A stretch of 5,569 nucleotides of DNA from assembly GCA_013336035.1 (NCBI GenBank), contig JAAXUL010000577.1:1-5569 (forward strand), read 5' to 3'. A model generated the notes under the pieces. That model was not told the origin of the DNA and did not search any database. It worked only from the letters and a program-made list of their open reading frames with translations. Origin of the DNA: Chloroflexales bacterium. GTDB lineage: Bacteria; Chloroflexota; Chloroflexia; Chloroflexales; Chloroflexaceae. The position numbers were made by a program, and so were the translations under genes. Below are positions 1 to 5,275 of this stretch, piece after piece. How positions within the stretch are numbered: the first letter of the stretch is position 1; each line of letters starts with the position of its first letter.

Positions 1-273
1 GGCCAGCTCTGGGAGGAGCTGGCGGGCGGCGCGCCGGCGACGCCCGCCGCCCCGAGCGCGCCGGCGACGCCCGCCGCCCTGCTCGAGCGACTGGCCACCT
101 GGCGCGCCACCCTGGCCGACTACCTCGGCCAGCTGGCCATCTTCGGGCGAGCCTACGCGCCGCCCCATGTGCTGGGCGGCATCCGCGAGGCGCGGCGCGA
201 GATCGAGCGGCTCAAGGGGCAGATCCGGACGATGGGCGTGGCCGTGGCGGAGCACCCCGACGACGTGGGGTAG
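1..273 (+). CDS. 3' end of a cut gene: C-terminal effector-associated-type adaptor domain
   Basis: The reading frame is open from base 1 and ends at TAG 271-273, so 90 C-terminal residues are visible and the start lies outside the window. Residues 10-28 are an Ala/Pro/Thr linker built from a 9-residue tandem duplication. Residues 30-88 form a compact, probably helical domain with the signature FGRAYAPPH (49-57), GIREAR (60-65), LK (71-72), MG (78-79) and a terminal PDD. The same domain is at the N-terminus of the 749-residue NTPase encoded at 1345-3594: 59 positions align without gaps, about 27 identical. I recognise this type from Chloroflexota proteins, where it is appended to STAND NTPases, proteases and other effectors, in the manner of the effector-associated domains of bacterial conflict systems. 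The main domain of this protein is not visible, so its activity is unknown. Its stop lies 3 bases from that of the convergent HD-GYP gene. Confidence 0.85.
   Translation, partial: GQLWEELAGGAPATPAAPSAPATPAALLERLATWRATLADYLGQLAIFGRAYAPPHVLGGIREARREIERLKGQIRTMGVAVAEHPDDVG
29..79 (+). repeat. 24-bp direct repeat, two in-frame copies (period 27)
   Basis: Bases 29-52 and 56-79 are identical over 24 bp, offset by 27 bases (9 codons). They encode two copies of an Ala/Pro/Thr peptide, APATPAA, making a flexible linker ahead of the adaptor domain. The in-frame period points to a recent tandem duplication within the coding region. Confidence 0.85.
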
Positions 274-276
274 GGC

Positions 277-870
277 CTACGCGGCGAGGCAGATCCGGGG
301 CGCGGCCGCCTCGAAGAGGGCCAGGGCCAGGTCGAGCAGCTCGGGGTGGAAGGCCCGCTCGCGGTCGGCCGCCATGCGCTCGAGCGACGCGCCGACAGAC
401 ATCGGCCGCTTGTAGGGGCGCTCCGAGGTCATGGCGTCGAACACATCGGCGAGCGAGATGATCTGGGCGCCAAGCGGGATCTGGCGGCGGGCCAGCCCCG
501 ACCCGTAGCCCCGCCCGTCCCAGCGCTCGTGGTGGGCGTCGATCATACGCGCCACGGCGAGAGGCGCCCCCAGCCGAGAGGCGCGGACAGCGCCGAGGCG
601 GGGGTGGCGGCGCATCAGCGCCCACTCGGGGATGGTCAAGGGGCCAGGCTTATTGACCAGCCGGGGCCCCAGCTCGAGCTTGCCCAGATCGTGCCAGCGC
701 GCGCCCCAGACCACCAGCCGCCGCTGGGCTGCCGGCAGCCCGTAGTGGATCGCGAGCTGGTCGGCCAGGGCGCTCACACGCTGGTTGTGGAGCTGCTCGG
801 GGCCAGGCCAGGCGACCAGAGCGGGCGCGCGGCGGCGGGCAGCGACGAGGGCGGGCTGTAGCAAATGCAT
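277..870 (-). CDS. Stand-alone HD-GYP domain phosphodiesterase, variant GYG motif
   Basis: This is a 197-residue cytoplasmic protein that is almost entirely one HD-GYP domain, the fold that hydrolyses cyclic di-GMP (some members act on cGAMP). Visible motifs in order are H28 (HNQRV), the HD dyad H60-D61 in WHDLGK, H89 in RRHP, HHE 113-115, DGRGYGSGL 118-126, SLADVFDAM 139-147 and RPYKRP 151-156. The expected metal-binding His/Asp residues are therefore present. The family motif HHExxDGxGYPxGL has Gly in place of Pro at residue 123 (GYG). There is no receiver, PAS or membrane segment, so input must come from a partner or from expression level. ATG at 868-870 is preceded by a GAGGA-type ribosome site about 9 bases upstream. 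It lies 51 bases after the 90-residue gene on the same strand, consistent with an operon. The product assignment is firm; the substrate is inferred from the family. Confidence 0.92.
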   Translation of the reverse strand: MHLLQPALVAARRRAPALVAWPGPEQLHNQRVSALADQLAIHYGLPAAQRRLVVWGARWHDLGKLELGPRLVNKPGPLTIPEWALMRRHPRLGAVRASRLGAPLAVARMIDAHHERWDGRGYGSGLARRQIPLGAQIISLADVFDAMTSERPYKRPMSVGASLERMAADRERAFHPELLDLALALFEAAAPRICLAA

Positions 871-895
871 CAGTGTGTCCTCAATGTGCTTGATA

Positions 896-905
896 CTGGC
901 GCCAG
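896..905. repeat. 10-bp perfect palindrome in the intercistronic gap
   Basis: CTGGCGCCAG is a perfect 10-bp palindrome inside the 51-base gap between the 90-residue gene and the HD-GYP gene, about 25 bases upstream of the HD-GYP start. It could be a protein-binding site or chance in GC-rich DNA. It has too little loop to be a convincing terminator. Confidence 0.3.
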
Positions 906-921
906 GCGTCGCTCGTCTGCA

Positions 922-1194
922 TCAGGCCGCGGCAGAGTGGGCCAGCGGGGCGCGGGGCGCCGGCACCAGGCGATAGCGGAAGCGCAGCGTGCGCCCGCGG
1001 GCGCTGCCCTCGAAGCCGAGCAGCTCGACCGCGAGCTCCTGGCAGGTGCCCTCGCGGCTGTACGCGTCGGCCAGGCAGAGCATCATACGGTCGATGCGGC
1101 GCATAAAATCTCGGCGCGAGCGGTCGCGGGGAGTCATAGTGATAACACGCTCAGCGAAGGGCCACGCCCCGTGCTCGGTCATCTGCTCTATCAT
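922..1194 (-). CDS. Hypothetical 90-residue protein upstream of the HD-GYP gene
   Basis: I do not recognise a family. The 90-residue product has a charged N-terminal half (TPRDRSRRDFMRRIDRMM, about residues 21-38), a central segment likely to be helical (LADAYSREGTCQELAVELLGF, about 41-61, two cysteines at 40 and 51) and a short basic stretch that may form a beta strand (RTLRFRYRLVP, 68-78), ending in an Ala-rich tail. There is no signal peptide or membrane helix. Codon use, with G/C at most third positions, matches the neighbours, which supports a real gene. ATG 1192-1194 has an AAAGGG ribosome site about 8 bases upstream and a good sigma70-like promoter with a predicted leader of about 45 bases. 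A second ATG lies 4 codons in. Position as first gene before the HD-GYP phosphodiesterase suggests a linked role, possibly as its partner or input domain; that is inference. Confidence 0.7.
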   Translation of the reverse strand: MIEQMTEHGAWPFAERVITMTPRDRSRRDFMRRIDRMMLCLADAYSREGTCQELAVELLGFEGSARGRTLRFRYRLVPAPRAPLAHSAAA

Positions 1195-1225
1195 CGCCGT
1201 GCCCTTTCTGCCTCGCGACGCCGTG

Positions 1226-1249
1226 GTGAGCGTCTCACTGAGGCCAGTG
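1226..1249. promoter_or_regulatory. Two abutting inverted repeats over the predicted start site (candidate operator)
   Basis: GTGAG-CGT-CTCAC (1226-1238) and CACTG-AGGC-CAGTG (1236-1249) are two perfect inverted repeats that share three bases. The second overlaps the -10 box (1246-1251), and the predicted start (~1239) lies where they meet. A repressor bound here would block the promoter. Short GC-rich palindromes also arise by chance, so this is a candidate only. Confidence 0.4.
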
Positions 1250-1274
1250 TACGGCGAAGAGGGGGGCGGCTCAA
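1246..1274 (-). promoter_or_regulatory. Sigma70-like promoter for the 90-residue gene and HD-GYP gene
   Basis: On the minus strand, TTGAGC (1274-1269) and TACACT (1251-1246) are separated by exactly 17 bases. They match consensus at 4 of 6 and 4 of 6 positions. Transcription would begin near 1239, 45 bases before the ATG at 1194. The spacer includes a run of six G (plus strand, 1261-1266), whose length changes would alter box spacing. It lies within the 150-base gap after the upstream NTPase gene, so the small operon can be transcribed independently. Confidence 0.6.
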
Positions 1275-1335
1275 GGATGCGGCCGGGGGCATACGAGGGA
1301 TGTGCAGGCGCTATGGGGCGGATGGGCGAGGGATG
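1275..1335 (-). repeat. Four ATCC direct repeats upstream of the -35 box
   Basis: On the minus (transcribed-gene) strand, CATCC occurs at 1335-1331, 1324-1320, 1302-1298 and 1279-1275, with start spacings of 11, 22 and 23 bases, near multiples of a helical turn. The last copy directly abuts the TTGAGC -35 box. Two copies extend to CATCCCTCG. The arrangement resembles phased activator sites; see also the GATCCC repeats at 5158-5185. Confidence 0.4.
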
Positions 1336-1344
1336 CGGCCAGGG

Positions 1345-3594
1345 CTACATGATCGCCTGCCCCACCTGGTCGAGGGCGGCGCACAGCTCGGCGACGCACT
1401 CGGGGAAGAGGGTGCGCAGGGTGGGGGCGAGCAGCTCGAGGGCCTCGATCAGATCAGAGCGGGCGAAGCGCGACAGGGCGGCGACGATGGGCTGAAGCCA
1501 GTAGCGATGGGCGTCGCGGGGGTGGAGCTGCCACCAGGCATCGGCCAGGTCGCCGAGGAGGCTGGCAAACTGGGGGTCGCTCATGGGGCCGGTGAGGGGC
1601 GGGTGGTAGGCGTAGAGCTCGCTCAGCAGACTGTCGAAGCTCTCCCAGGTGGCCCGCTCGCCGCCGCTCAGGGCCGGCTGTTGCAGGGCGGCGACGAGCA
1701 GCGCGAGCCGGTCGCGGTCGCCCTGGGTGCCGGCGTCACCGCCGGCCTGCTCGTAGGTGCGCCGCCAGCCGGCCAGGGCCAGCTGGCGCGCGGCGGGCGG
1801 CAGCATCACGTAGCGCCGGAGGATCTGCGCGGCCTCGGCGACGGCCGAGCCGGCCGGGAAGCTCAGCGGCTGGGCCGGGCGAGCAAGCAGGTCGCGCAGC
1901 GCCTGCCGGTTGGCCTGCGAGACATAGTTCTCAGCGTAGTCGAGCGCCTCGGCCTCGCCCCACAGGCCCAGGCGCACCAGCTGGGCCACCAGCTCGGGCA
2001 GCAGGGTGGCGCCCAGCGAGGCCCGCACCAGGGCGCAGAGCAGCATGGCGACGACGGCGGGGTCGCCGGGCGCGCCGGTGAAGTGCCGGTCGATCTCGTC
2101 CTGGGCGCGCTTGAGCGTCTCGATGCAGGCCGAGCGCGACTGGCAGCGCCGCTCGAGCTCGCCGAACCAGTCGGTGCGGGCCAGCAGATAGCGCAGGCCG
2201 GGGCCGAGGGCCAGGTGCTCAGCGGCGTGGCGCAGCGCGTAGAGGGGCACCTCGGCCAGGCTGGCCGTGGCCGTGAAGCCGACAACCCAGGCCATCAGGC
2301 GCGCATCGGCCTCGCGCACGGCGGCCCGCGTCTCGTCGGCGCGCGCCAGGTACGCGCGGAAGTGCCGGTCGAGGGCCATGACGCCCTCCTCGTCGAGGTG
2401 CTGATAGCGGGCCAGAATGCCGCGCATGGCGACGATCGTCGCGCGCGGCACCTCCAGCAGGCGCGCGAGGTCGTCGTCGGCAAGCGGCGAGCGGGCCGCG
2501 GCCAGCAGGGCGAGCAGGCGCGCGAGCACCTCGTGGTGCGCCTCGGGGCACTGGGCCTTGATCAGCCGCAGCGCGCGCTCGTAGTAGGCGTCGACGGGGA
2601 TGGCCCCGGCCCGCGCGTCGTCGAGCAGCTGCGGGTGCTCGAGGTAGGGCACCGCCACCATCGGCAGGCCCTGGCTATGGTCGAAGATCCGCCGCGCCAG
2701 GTCCGGGTCGTCGCCATGGCCCGCCGCCAGCAGCATGCCCCGGATCTCCTCCTCGGCGAGGGGCTCGAGGCGGTGGAGCAGGGCGCCCTGGCCCGGCGCC
2801 GGCAGCTCGATGTCCTGGAGCATATGGTTGCGGGAGAGGTGCTGGAGCAGCAGCTGGCGCACCGAGGGCCTGAGCGTGATCACGATCGTGACGTTAGGCA
2901 CCAGGCCGTCGGGGAGCAGCTGGCCGAGCAGGGGGCGCTCGGCATCGTCACACTCGTCGAGCCCGTCGAGGATAATGAAGAGCCGGGCGCCGTGGCGGGA
3001 CGCGCTGTAGAGCGCGCTGGTGGTGAGGGCGGTATCCTCCTCGGGCAGGGCGGCCTTCTGGGCGCCGTGGGCGCGCAGCTGCCGGTAGAGCGAGCGCACC
3101 GCCTGGCTGACCCGCGTGCGCCCATGGTCGCGGCTGAACAGATAGGCCAGCCGGGTGTGATCGCCGCCGGCGAGCGTACGCCAGAGCTCGCCTGCCAGGG
3201 CCGTCTTGCCGTGGCCCATCGGCGCCTCGATGATATGGTAGCATGGCGTGGCGGCCACCGTCTCGATCAGCGACGCGAGGCGGGGCGTGCGCAGAAAGCG
3301 GCAGAAGCGAGGGTGCTGCTCGAAGACCTCGACGCCCGGGCTCAGATCATCGCGTGGCGGCGGCGGCGCGGCGGGGTCGGCATCCTCGGGCCTGTCTTCG
3401 GCGGGGCAGCCGATGCTATGCAGCCTGGCCTTCAGCTCGGCAATGGTGCCGCGCGCCTCTCGGATGCCGACGCTGATGTGGGGCGGCGCGAAGGCCACGC
3501 CGAAGCTGTCCTGCTGCCCAAGCAGCACGTGCAGCCGGTCACGATTAGTCTGGAGCCGCCCGCCAAGCTGCGCGCACTCGTCGTCAGTAGCCAT
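1345..3594 (-). CDS. Adaptor-domain + NACHT/STAND-type NTPase with helical C-terminal region
   Basis: The 749-residue product is probably a cytosolic signal-transducing ATPase that oligomerises on ligand sensing. Residues 13-71 are the small adaptor (SFGVAFAPPH 30-39, GIREAR 43-48), homologous to the end of the gene at 1-273. A Pro-rich linker follows (73-83). The NTPase has a Walker A at 125-131 (PMGHGKT), Walker B with STAND-style LDGLDE at 209-214, an Arg after a hydrophobic strand (TLRPS, 240-244; sensor-like) and a GLP motif at 309-311. A winged-helix-like segment (about 355-415) leads into YALRHAAEHL (452-461) and a long helical, TPR-like region; the end (LIEALELLAPTL, about 714-725) resembles the final helices of STAND repeat proteins. 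There are no membrane segments. The 3' gap to the next gene is 150 bases. ATG 3592-3594 is the only good in-frame start, but its ribosome site is weak. The ligand and the effector are unknown. Confidence 0.9.
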   Translation of the reverse strand: MATDDECAQLGGRLQTNRDRLHVLLGQQDSFGVAFAPPHISVGIREARGTIAELKARLHSIGCPAEDRPEDADPAAPPPPRDDLSPGVEVFEQHPRFCRFLRTPRLASLIETVAATPCYHIIEAPMGHGKTALAGELWRTLAGGDHTRLAYLFSRDHGRTRVSQAVRSLYRQLRAHGAQKAALPEEDTALTTSALYSASRHGARLFIILDGLDECDDAERPLLGQLLPDGLVPNVTIVITLRPSVRQLLLQHLSRNHMLQDIELPAPGQGALLHRLEPLAEEEIRGMLLAAGHGDDPDLARRIFDHSQGLPMVAVPYLEHPQLLDDARAGAIPVDAYYERALRLIKAQCPEAHHEVLARLLALLAAARSPLADDDLARLLEVPRATIVAMRGILARYQHLDEEGVMALDRHFRAYLARADETRAAVREADARLMAWVVGFTATASLAEVPLYALRHAAEHLALGPGLRYLLARTDWFGELERRCQSRSACIETLKRAQDEIDRHFTGAPGDPAVVAMLLCALVRASLGATLLPELVAQLVRLGLWGEAEALDYAENYVSQANRQALRDLLARPAQPLSFPAGSAVAEAAQILRRYVMLPPAARQLALAGWRRTYEQAGGDAGTQGDRDRLALLVAALQQPALSGGERATWESFDSLLSELYAYHPPLTGPMSDPQFASLLGDLADAWWQLHPRDAHRYWLQPIVAALSRFARSDLIEALELLAPTLRTLFPECVAELCAALDQVGQAIM

Positions 3595-3630
3595 AGTGAT
3601 GCGGGTTTGCTCTTCTGCGGCCGTGGTCTG

Positions 3631-3659
3631 TTGACATTATAGGTCCATGCTGCTACGTT
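3631..3659 (+). promoter_or_regulatory. Rightward sigma70-like promoter for the winged-helix ATPase
   Basis: A perfect TTGACA (3631-3636) and TACGTT (3654-3659; 3 of 6 matches, including the key second A and final T) are 17 bases apart. Predicted start is near 3666, about 57 bases before ATG 3723. The strong -35 with a weak -10 contrasts with the strong -10 and weaker -35 of the leftward promoter. The two share base 3636, and their other boxes meet at 3659. Confidence 0.58.
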
Positions 3660-3664
3660 GTCGG
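3636..3664 (-). promoter_or_regulatory. Leftward sigma70-like promoter for the 749-residue NTPase
   Basis: On the minus strand, CCGACA (3664-3659; 4 of 6 matches) and a perfect TATAAT (3641-3636) are 17 bases apart. Predicted start is near 3629, giving a leader of about 35 bases before ATG 3594. This is the strongest -10 box in the window and sits in its least GC-rich stretch. It overlaps the rightward promoter almost completely. Confidence 0.68.
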
Positions 3665-3670
3665 CACGAC
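3660..3670. promoter_or_regulatory. Short inverted repeat beside the divergent promoters
   Basis: GTCG-GCA-CGAC is a perfect 4-bp-arm inverted repeat with a 3-bp centre. It covers the predicted rightward start (~3666) and most of the leftward -35 box (3659-3664). A protein bound here could affect both promoters at once. The arms are short, so chance is a real alternative. Confidence 0.25.
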
Positions 3671-3713
3671 CGTTGGGCGCCTGACTCTATCATTGCCCCC
3701 GCTGAACGGTGAC

Positions 3714-3717
3714 GAGG
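3714..3717 (+). promoter_or_regulatory. Ribosome binding site deciding the start of the winged-helix ATPase
   Basis: GAGG ends 5 bases before ATG 3723. The frame could also begin at TTG 3693, but no purine-rich site precedes that codon, and the intervening ten residues (PPLNGDEAS) add nothing recognisable. ATG 3723 is therefore preferred. Confidence 0.65.
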
Positions 3718-3722
3718 CATCT

Positions 3723-5159
3723 ATGCTCAGCCCGGCCGAGTGGCTCGCGCGCGTGGGGTTCACCGAGGGCAACCCCTTCGCCCTCAAGTGGGCCGAAGAC
3801 GAGCGCGACCGCCTCCACGAGTACTTCGTCGAGCACCACGCCTACCACGTCGTCATCGACGCAGGCGCGGCCCGCAGCAGCGTGCTGCACGCCCCCCGCG
3901 GCGCCGGCAAGAGCAGCACCCGCCGTATGTTCGAGGCCTACTGCCAGGCCCACGACAGCCGCCTGCGCGCCGTCCTCGTGCGCCTGACCGACTGGATGCC
4001 CATCGTCGAGCGGGCCGGCTCCGCCAGGGTCGGCCCCCGCGACCTGCTCGACGAGGTGCTGCGCCTCTTTGTGGTCGCCCTCGCCGATCTGCCGGCCGAC
4101 CCGCCCGCGCCCCTCCCCGCCGACGAGGCCGGCTATCTACGCTGGATCGGCTACACCCACGGCGACTATCTGCGACCCTCGCAGCGAGCCGTCCTCGAGG
4201 CCCGCGGCTGGCTCGCCGCCCCCGACGAGCCCCGGCCGCCCCAGGACACCTACAGCCTCGCCGGGCTGCCCGTGCTGCGCTGCTTCGAGGTCATCGCCCG
4301 CATCACCGCCGCTGCCGGGCGACCGCTCTGCTACCTGATCATCGACGGCGTCGACGAGCTGTGCGAGACCAGCGCCGACTGGGCCGCCGGCGCCGACCTG
4401 CTCGCCCCACTGATCGGCAACGTCCGCCTGCTCGAGGTCCCCGGCCTCGCCGTCAAGTGCTTCGTGCCCACCGAGATCGTCAACGTCCTGCGCGAGCGCG
4501 GCCTGCTGCGCGAGGACCGCATCGCCACCGTCGAGCTGAGCTGGAGCGCCGCGCTGCTGCGCGAGCTGCTGCGCAGCAGGCTGGTGGTCTTCAGCGATAG
4601 GGCCATCCAGAGCCTGGCCATGATCGCCGCGCCCGAGCTCGCCGATATTGACGAGCAGCTCTGCCTGGCCGCCGACGGGTCGCCGCGCCGCCTGCTGAAC
4701 ATGGGCGACAGCCTGGTGCGGGCCTGCGCCCGCTCGGCCGACGACACCGATCTGCTGCTGCGCCAGGCCCACGTGCGCGCGGCGATCTCGGGCGAGGCGC
4801 CCGCGCCCGCCGAGCCGCCCGCCCCCAGCGCCGGCGAGGCCGCCCAGGCCGTGCCGCCCCTGCGCCTTGACCCCGACGGCAGCGTCTGGCGCGGCGAGGC
4901 CAGGCTCGCCGAGTCGCGCCGGCTGTCGTACCTCCAGCGCCGCCTGCTCACCTACCTCTACGAGCACCGCGGCCAGCTCTGCTCGACCGACGAGCTGATC
5001 CGCCACGTCTGGGCCGAGCGCGACGAGCCCAGCGACAAAGACTCGCTGCGCCGCCTCGCCGACCGCCTGGTCGAGCTGATCGAGCCCGACCCGCGGGCGC
5101 CGCTCTACCTCGAGCGGCCCTACGGCGGGTTCTTTGTGCTGCGCCATACCGCCGGCTGA
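3723..5159 (+). CDS. P-loop (AAA/STAND-like) ATPase with C-terminal OmpR/PhoB-type winged helix
   Basis: The preferred product is 478 residues. The N-terminus has the 'NPFA...YFVEHHAY' lead-in (17-41) that I recognise from Chloroflexota and cyanobacterial P-loop ATPases. Walker A is APRGAGKSS (57-65) and Walker B is YLIIDGVDEL (204-213, D208, E212). GSPRRLLNMG (319-328) resembles the sensor-2 region of Orc/Cdc6-like or STAND ATPases. An Ala/Pro-rich linker (about 358-378) precedes a winged helix (about 380-473) with features of the response-regulator DNA-binding family: an LRLDPDG opening strand, LQRRLLTYLYEHRGQLCS, an ELIRHVW helix, SLRRLADRLVELIEPD as predicted recognition helix, then LYLERPYGGFFVL as the wing. 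There is no receiver domain, so the ATPase likely supplies the switch. It could be a nucleotide-gated transcription regulator, or the winged helix may bind protein. The fold assignment is firm and the role is inference. It is transcribed divergently from the 749-residue NTPase gene. Confidence 0.9.
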   Translation: MLSPAEWLARVGFTEGNPFALKWAEDERDRLHEYFVEHHAYHVVIDAGAARSSVLHAPRGAGKSSTRRMFEAYCQAHDSRLRAVLVRLTDWMPIVERAGSARVGPRDLLDEVLRLFVVALADLPADPPAPLPADEAGYLRWIGYTHGDYLRPSQRAVLEARGWLAAPDEPRPPQDTYSLAGLPVLRCFEVIARITAAAGRPLCYLIIDGVDELCETSADWAAGADLLAPLIGNVRLLEVPGLAVKCFVPTEIVNVLRERGLLREDRIATVELSWSAALLRELLRSRLVVFSDRAIQSLAMIAAPELADIDEQLCLAADGSPRRLLNMGDSLVRACARSADDTDLLLRQAHVRAAISGEAPAPAEPPAPSAGEAAQAVPPLRLDPDGSVWRGEARLAESRRLSYLQRRLLTYLYEHRGQLCSTDELIRHVWAERDEPSDKDSLRRLADRLVELIEPDPRAPLYLERPYGGFFVLRHTAG

Positions 5160-5190
5160 TCCCTGGAAGATCCCCCAGAGATCCCCGGCC
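5158..5190 (+). repeat. Three GATCCC direct repeats with exact 11-bp period
   Basis: GATCCC begins at 5158, 5169 and 5180; each is followed by five variable bases, giving three 11-bp units. The first overlaps the stop codon of the winged-helix ATPase. The 11-bp phasing places all copies on about the same DNA face. OmpR/PhoB-type winged helices are known to bind 11-bp-spaced direct repeats (pho boxes), and such a domain is encoded immediately upstream. Binding by that protein is inference. Confidence 0.5.
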
Positions 5191-5210
5191 GTGTCCTTGT
5201 GGCGCATGGC

Positions 5211-5240
5211 TTTACGACACACAATACTAAGGGGTATCAC
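5211..5240 (+). promoter_or_regulatory. Possible promoter for the 3' NTPase gene
   Basis: TTTACG (5211-5216) and TATCAC (5235-5240), each 4 of 6 matches, are 18 bases apart. A start near 5247 would give a leader of about 29 bases. An alternative weak pair is TTGTGG (5197-5202) with CACAAT (5220-5225), spacer 17. The 116-base gap and upstream repeats suggest some independent control, but read-through from the preceding gene is also possible. I see no convincing terminator in this gap. Confidence 0.35.
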
Positions 5241-5249
5241 GCCCGGGGC

Positions 5250-5262
5250 GGGTGGTACACCC
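5250..5262. promoter_or_regulatory. Inverted repeat in the leader of the 3' NTPase gene
   Basis: GGGTG-GTA-CACCC is a perfect inverted repeat with a 3-bp centre lying between the possible promoter and the ribosome site of the gene at 5276. It may be an operator or a small RNA hairpin just upstream of the ribosome site. It is short, and the function is unproven. Confidence 0.3.
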
Positions 5263-5275
5263 CCAGGGAGAGGGA

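Noticed and set aside
346..861. A 171-codon plus-strand frame opposite the HD-GYP gene
   Set aside because: No domain or ribosome site is evident, and the opposite strand carries all HD-GYP motifs in order.
1275..1340. CRISPR-like or iteron array from the repeated GGATG/GGATGCGGCC words
   Set aside because: The units are only 5-10 bp, spacing is uneven and there are no conserved full-length repeats or cas genes. I keep them only as possible regulator sites.
865..3642. A 925-codon open frame on the plus strand, antisense to the 749-residue NTPase and the 90-residue gene
   Set aside because: Its translation is a Gly/Ala/Arg/Gln/Leu-rich sequence without any recognisable domain, and it runs through two genes, their gap and into the divergent promoter region. 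The minus-strand frames carry Walker and adaptor motifs. Long antisense frames are expected in GC-rich DNA, where stop codons are rare.
3693..3722. TTG start at 3693 adding ten residues to the winged-helix ATPase
   Set aside because: There is no ribosome site before it, whereas ATG 3723 has GAGG at 5 bases spacing and is followed immediately by family-like sequence.
4137..5240. A 367-codon open frame on the minus strand opposite the winged-helix ATPase
   Set aside because: It has low-complexity Gly/Ala/Gln/Val composition with no motifs, and is opposite a gene with clear Walker A, Walker B and winged-helix signatures. I treat it as a shadow of GC-rich codon use.
5160..5275. Rho-independent terminator after the winged-helix ATPase
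   Set aside because: The inverted repeats here (CGCCC-G-GGGCG at 5240-5250 and GGGTG-GTA-CACCC at 5250-5262) are short, lie close to the next start codon and are not followed by a T run.
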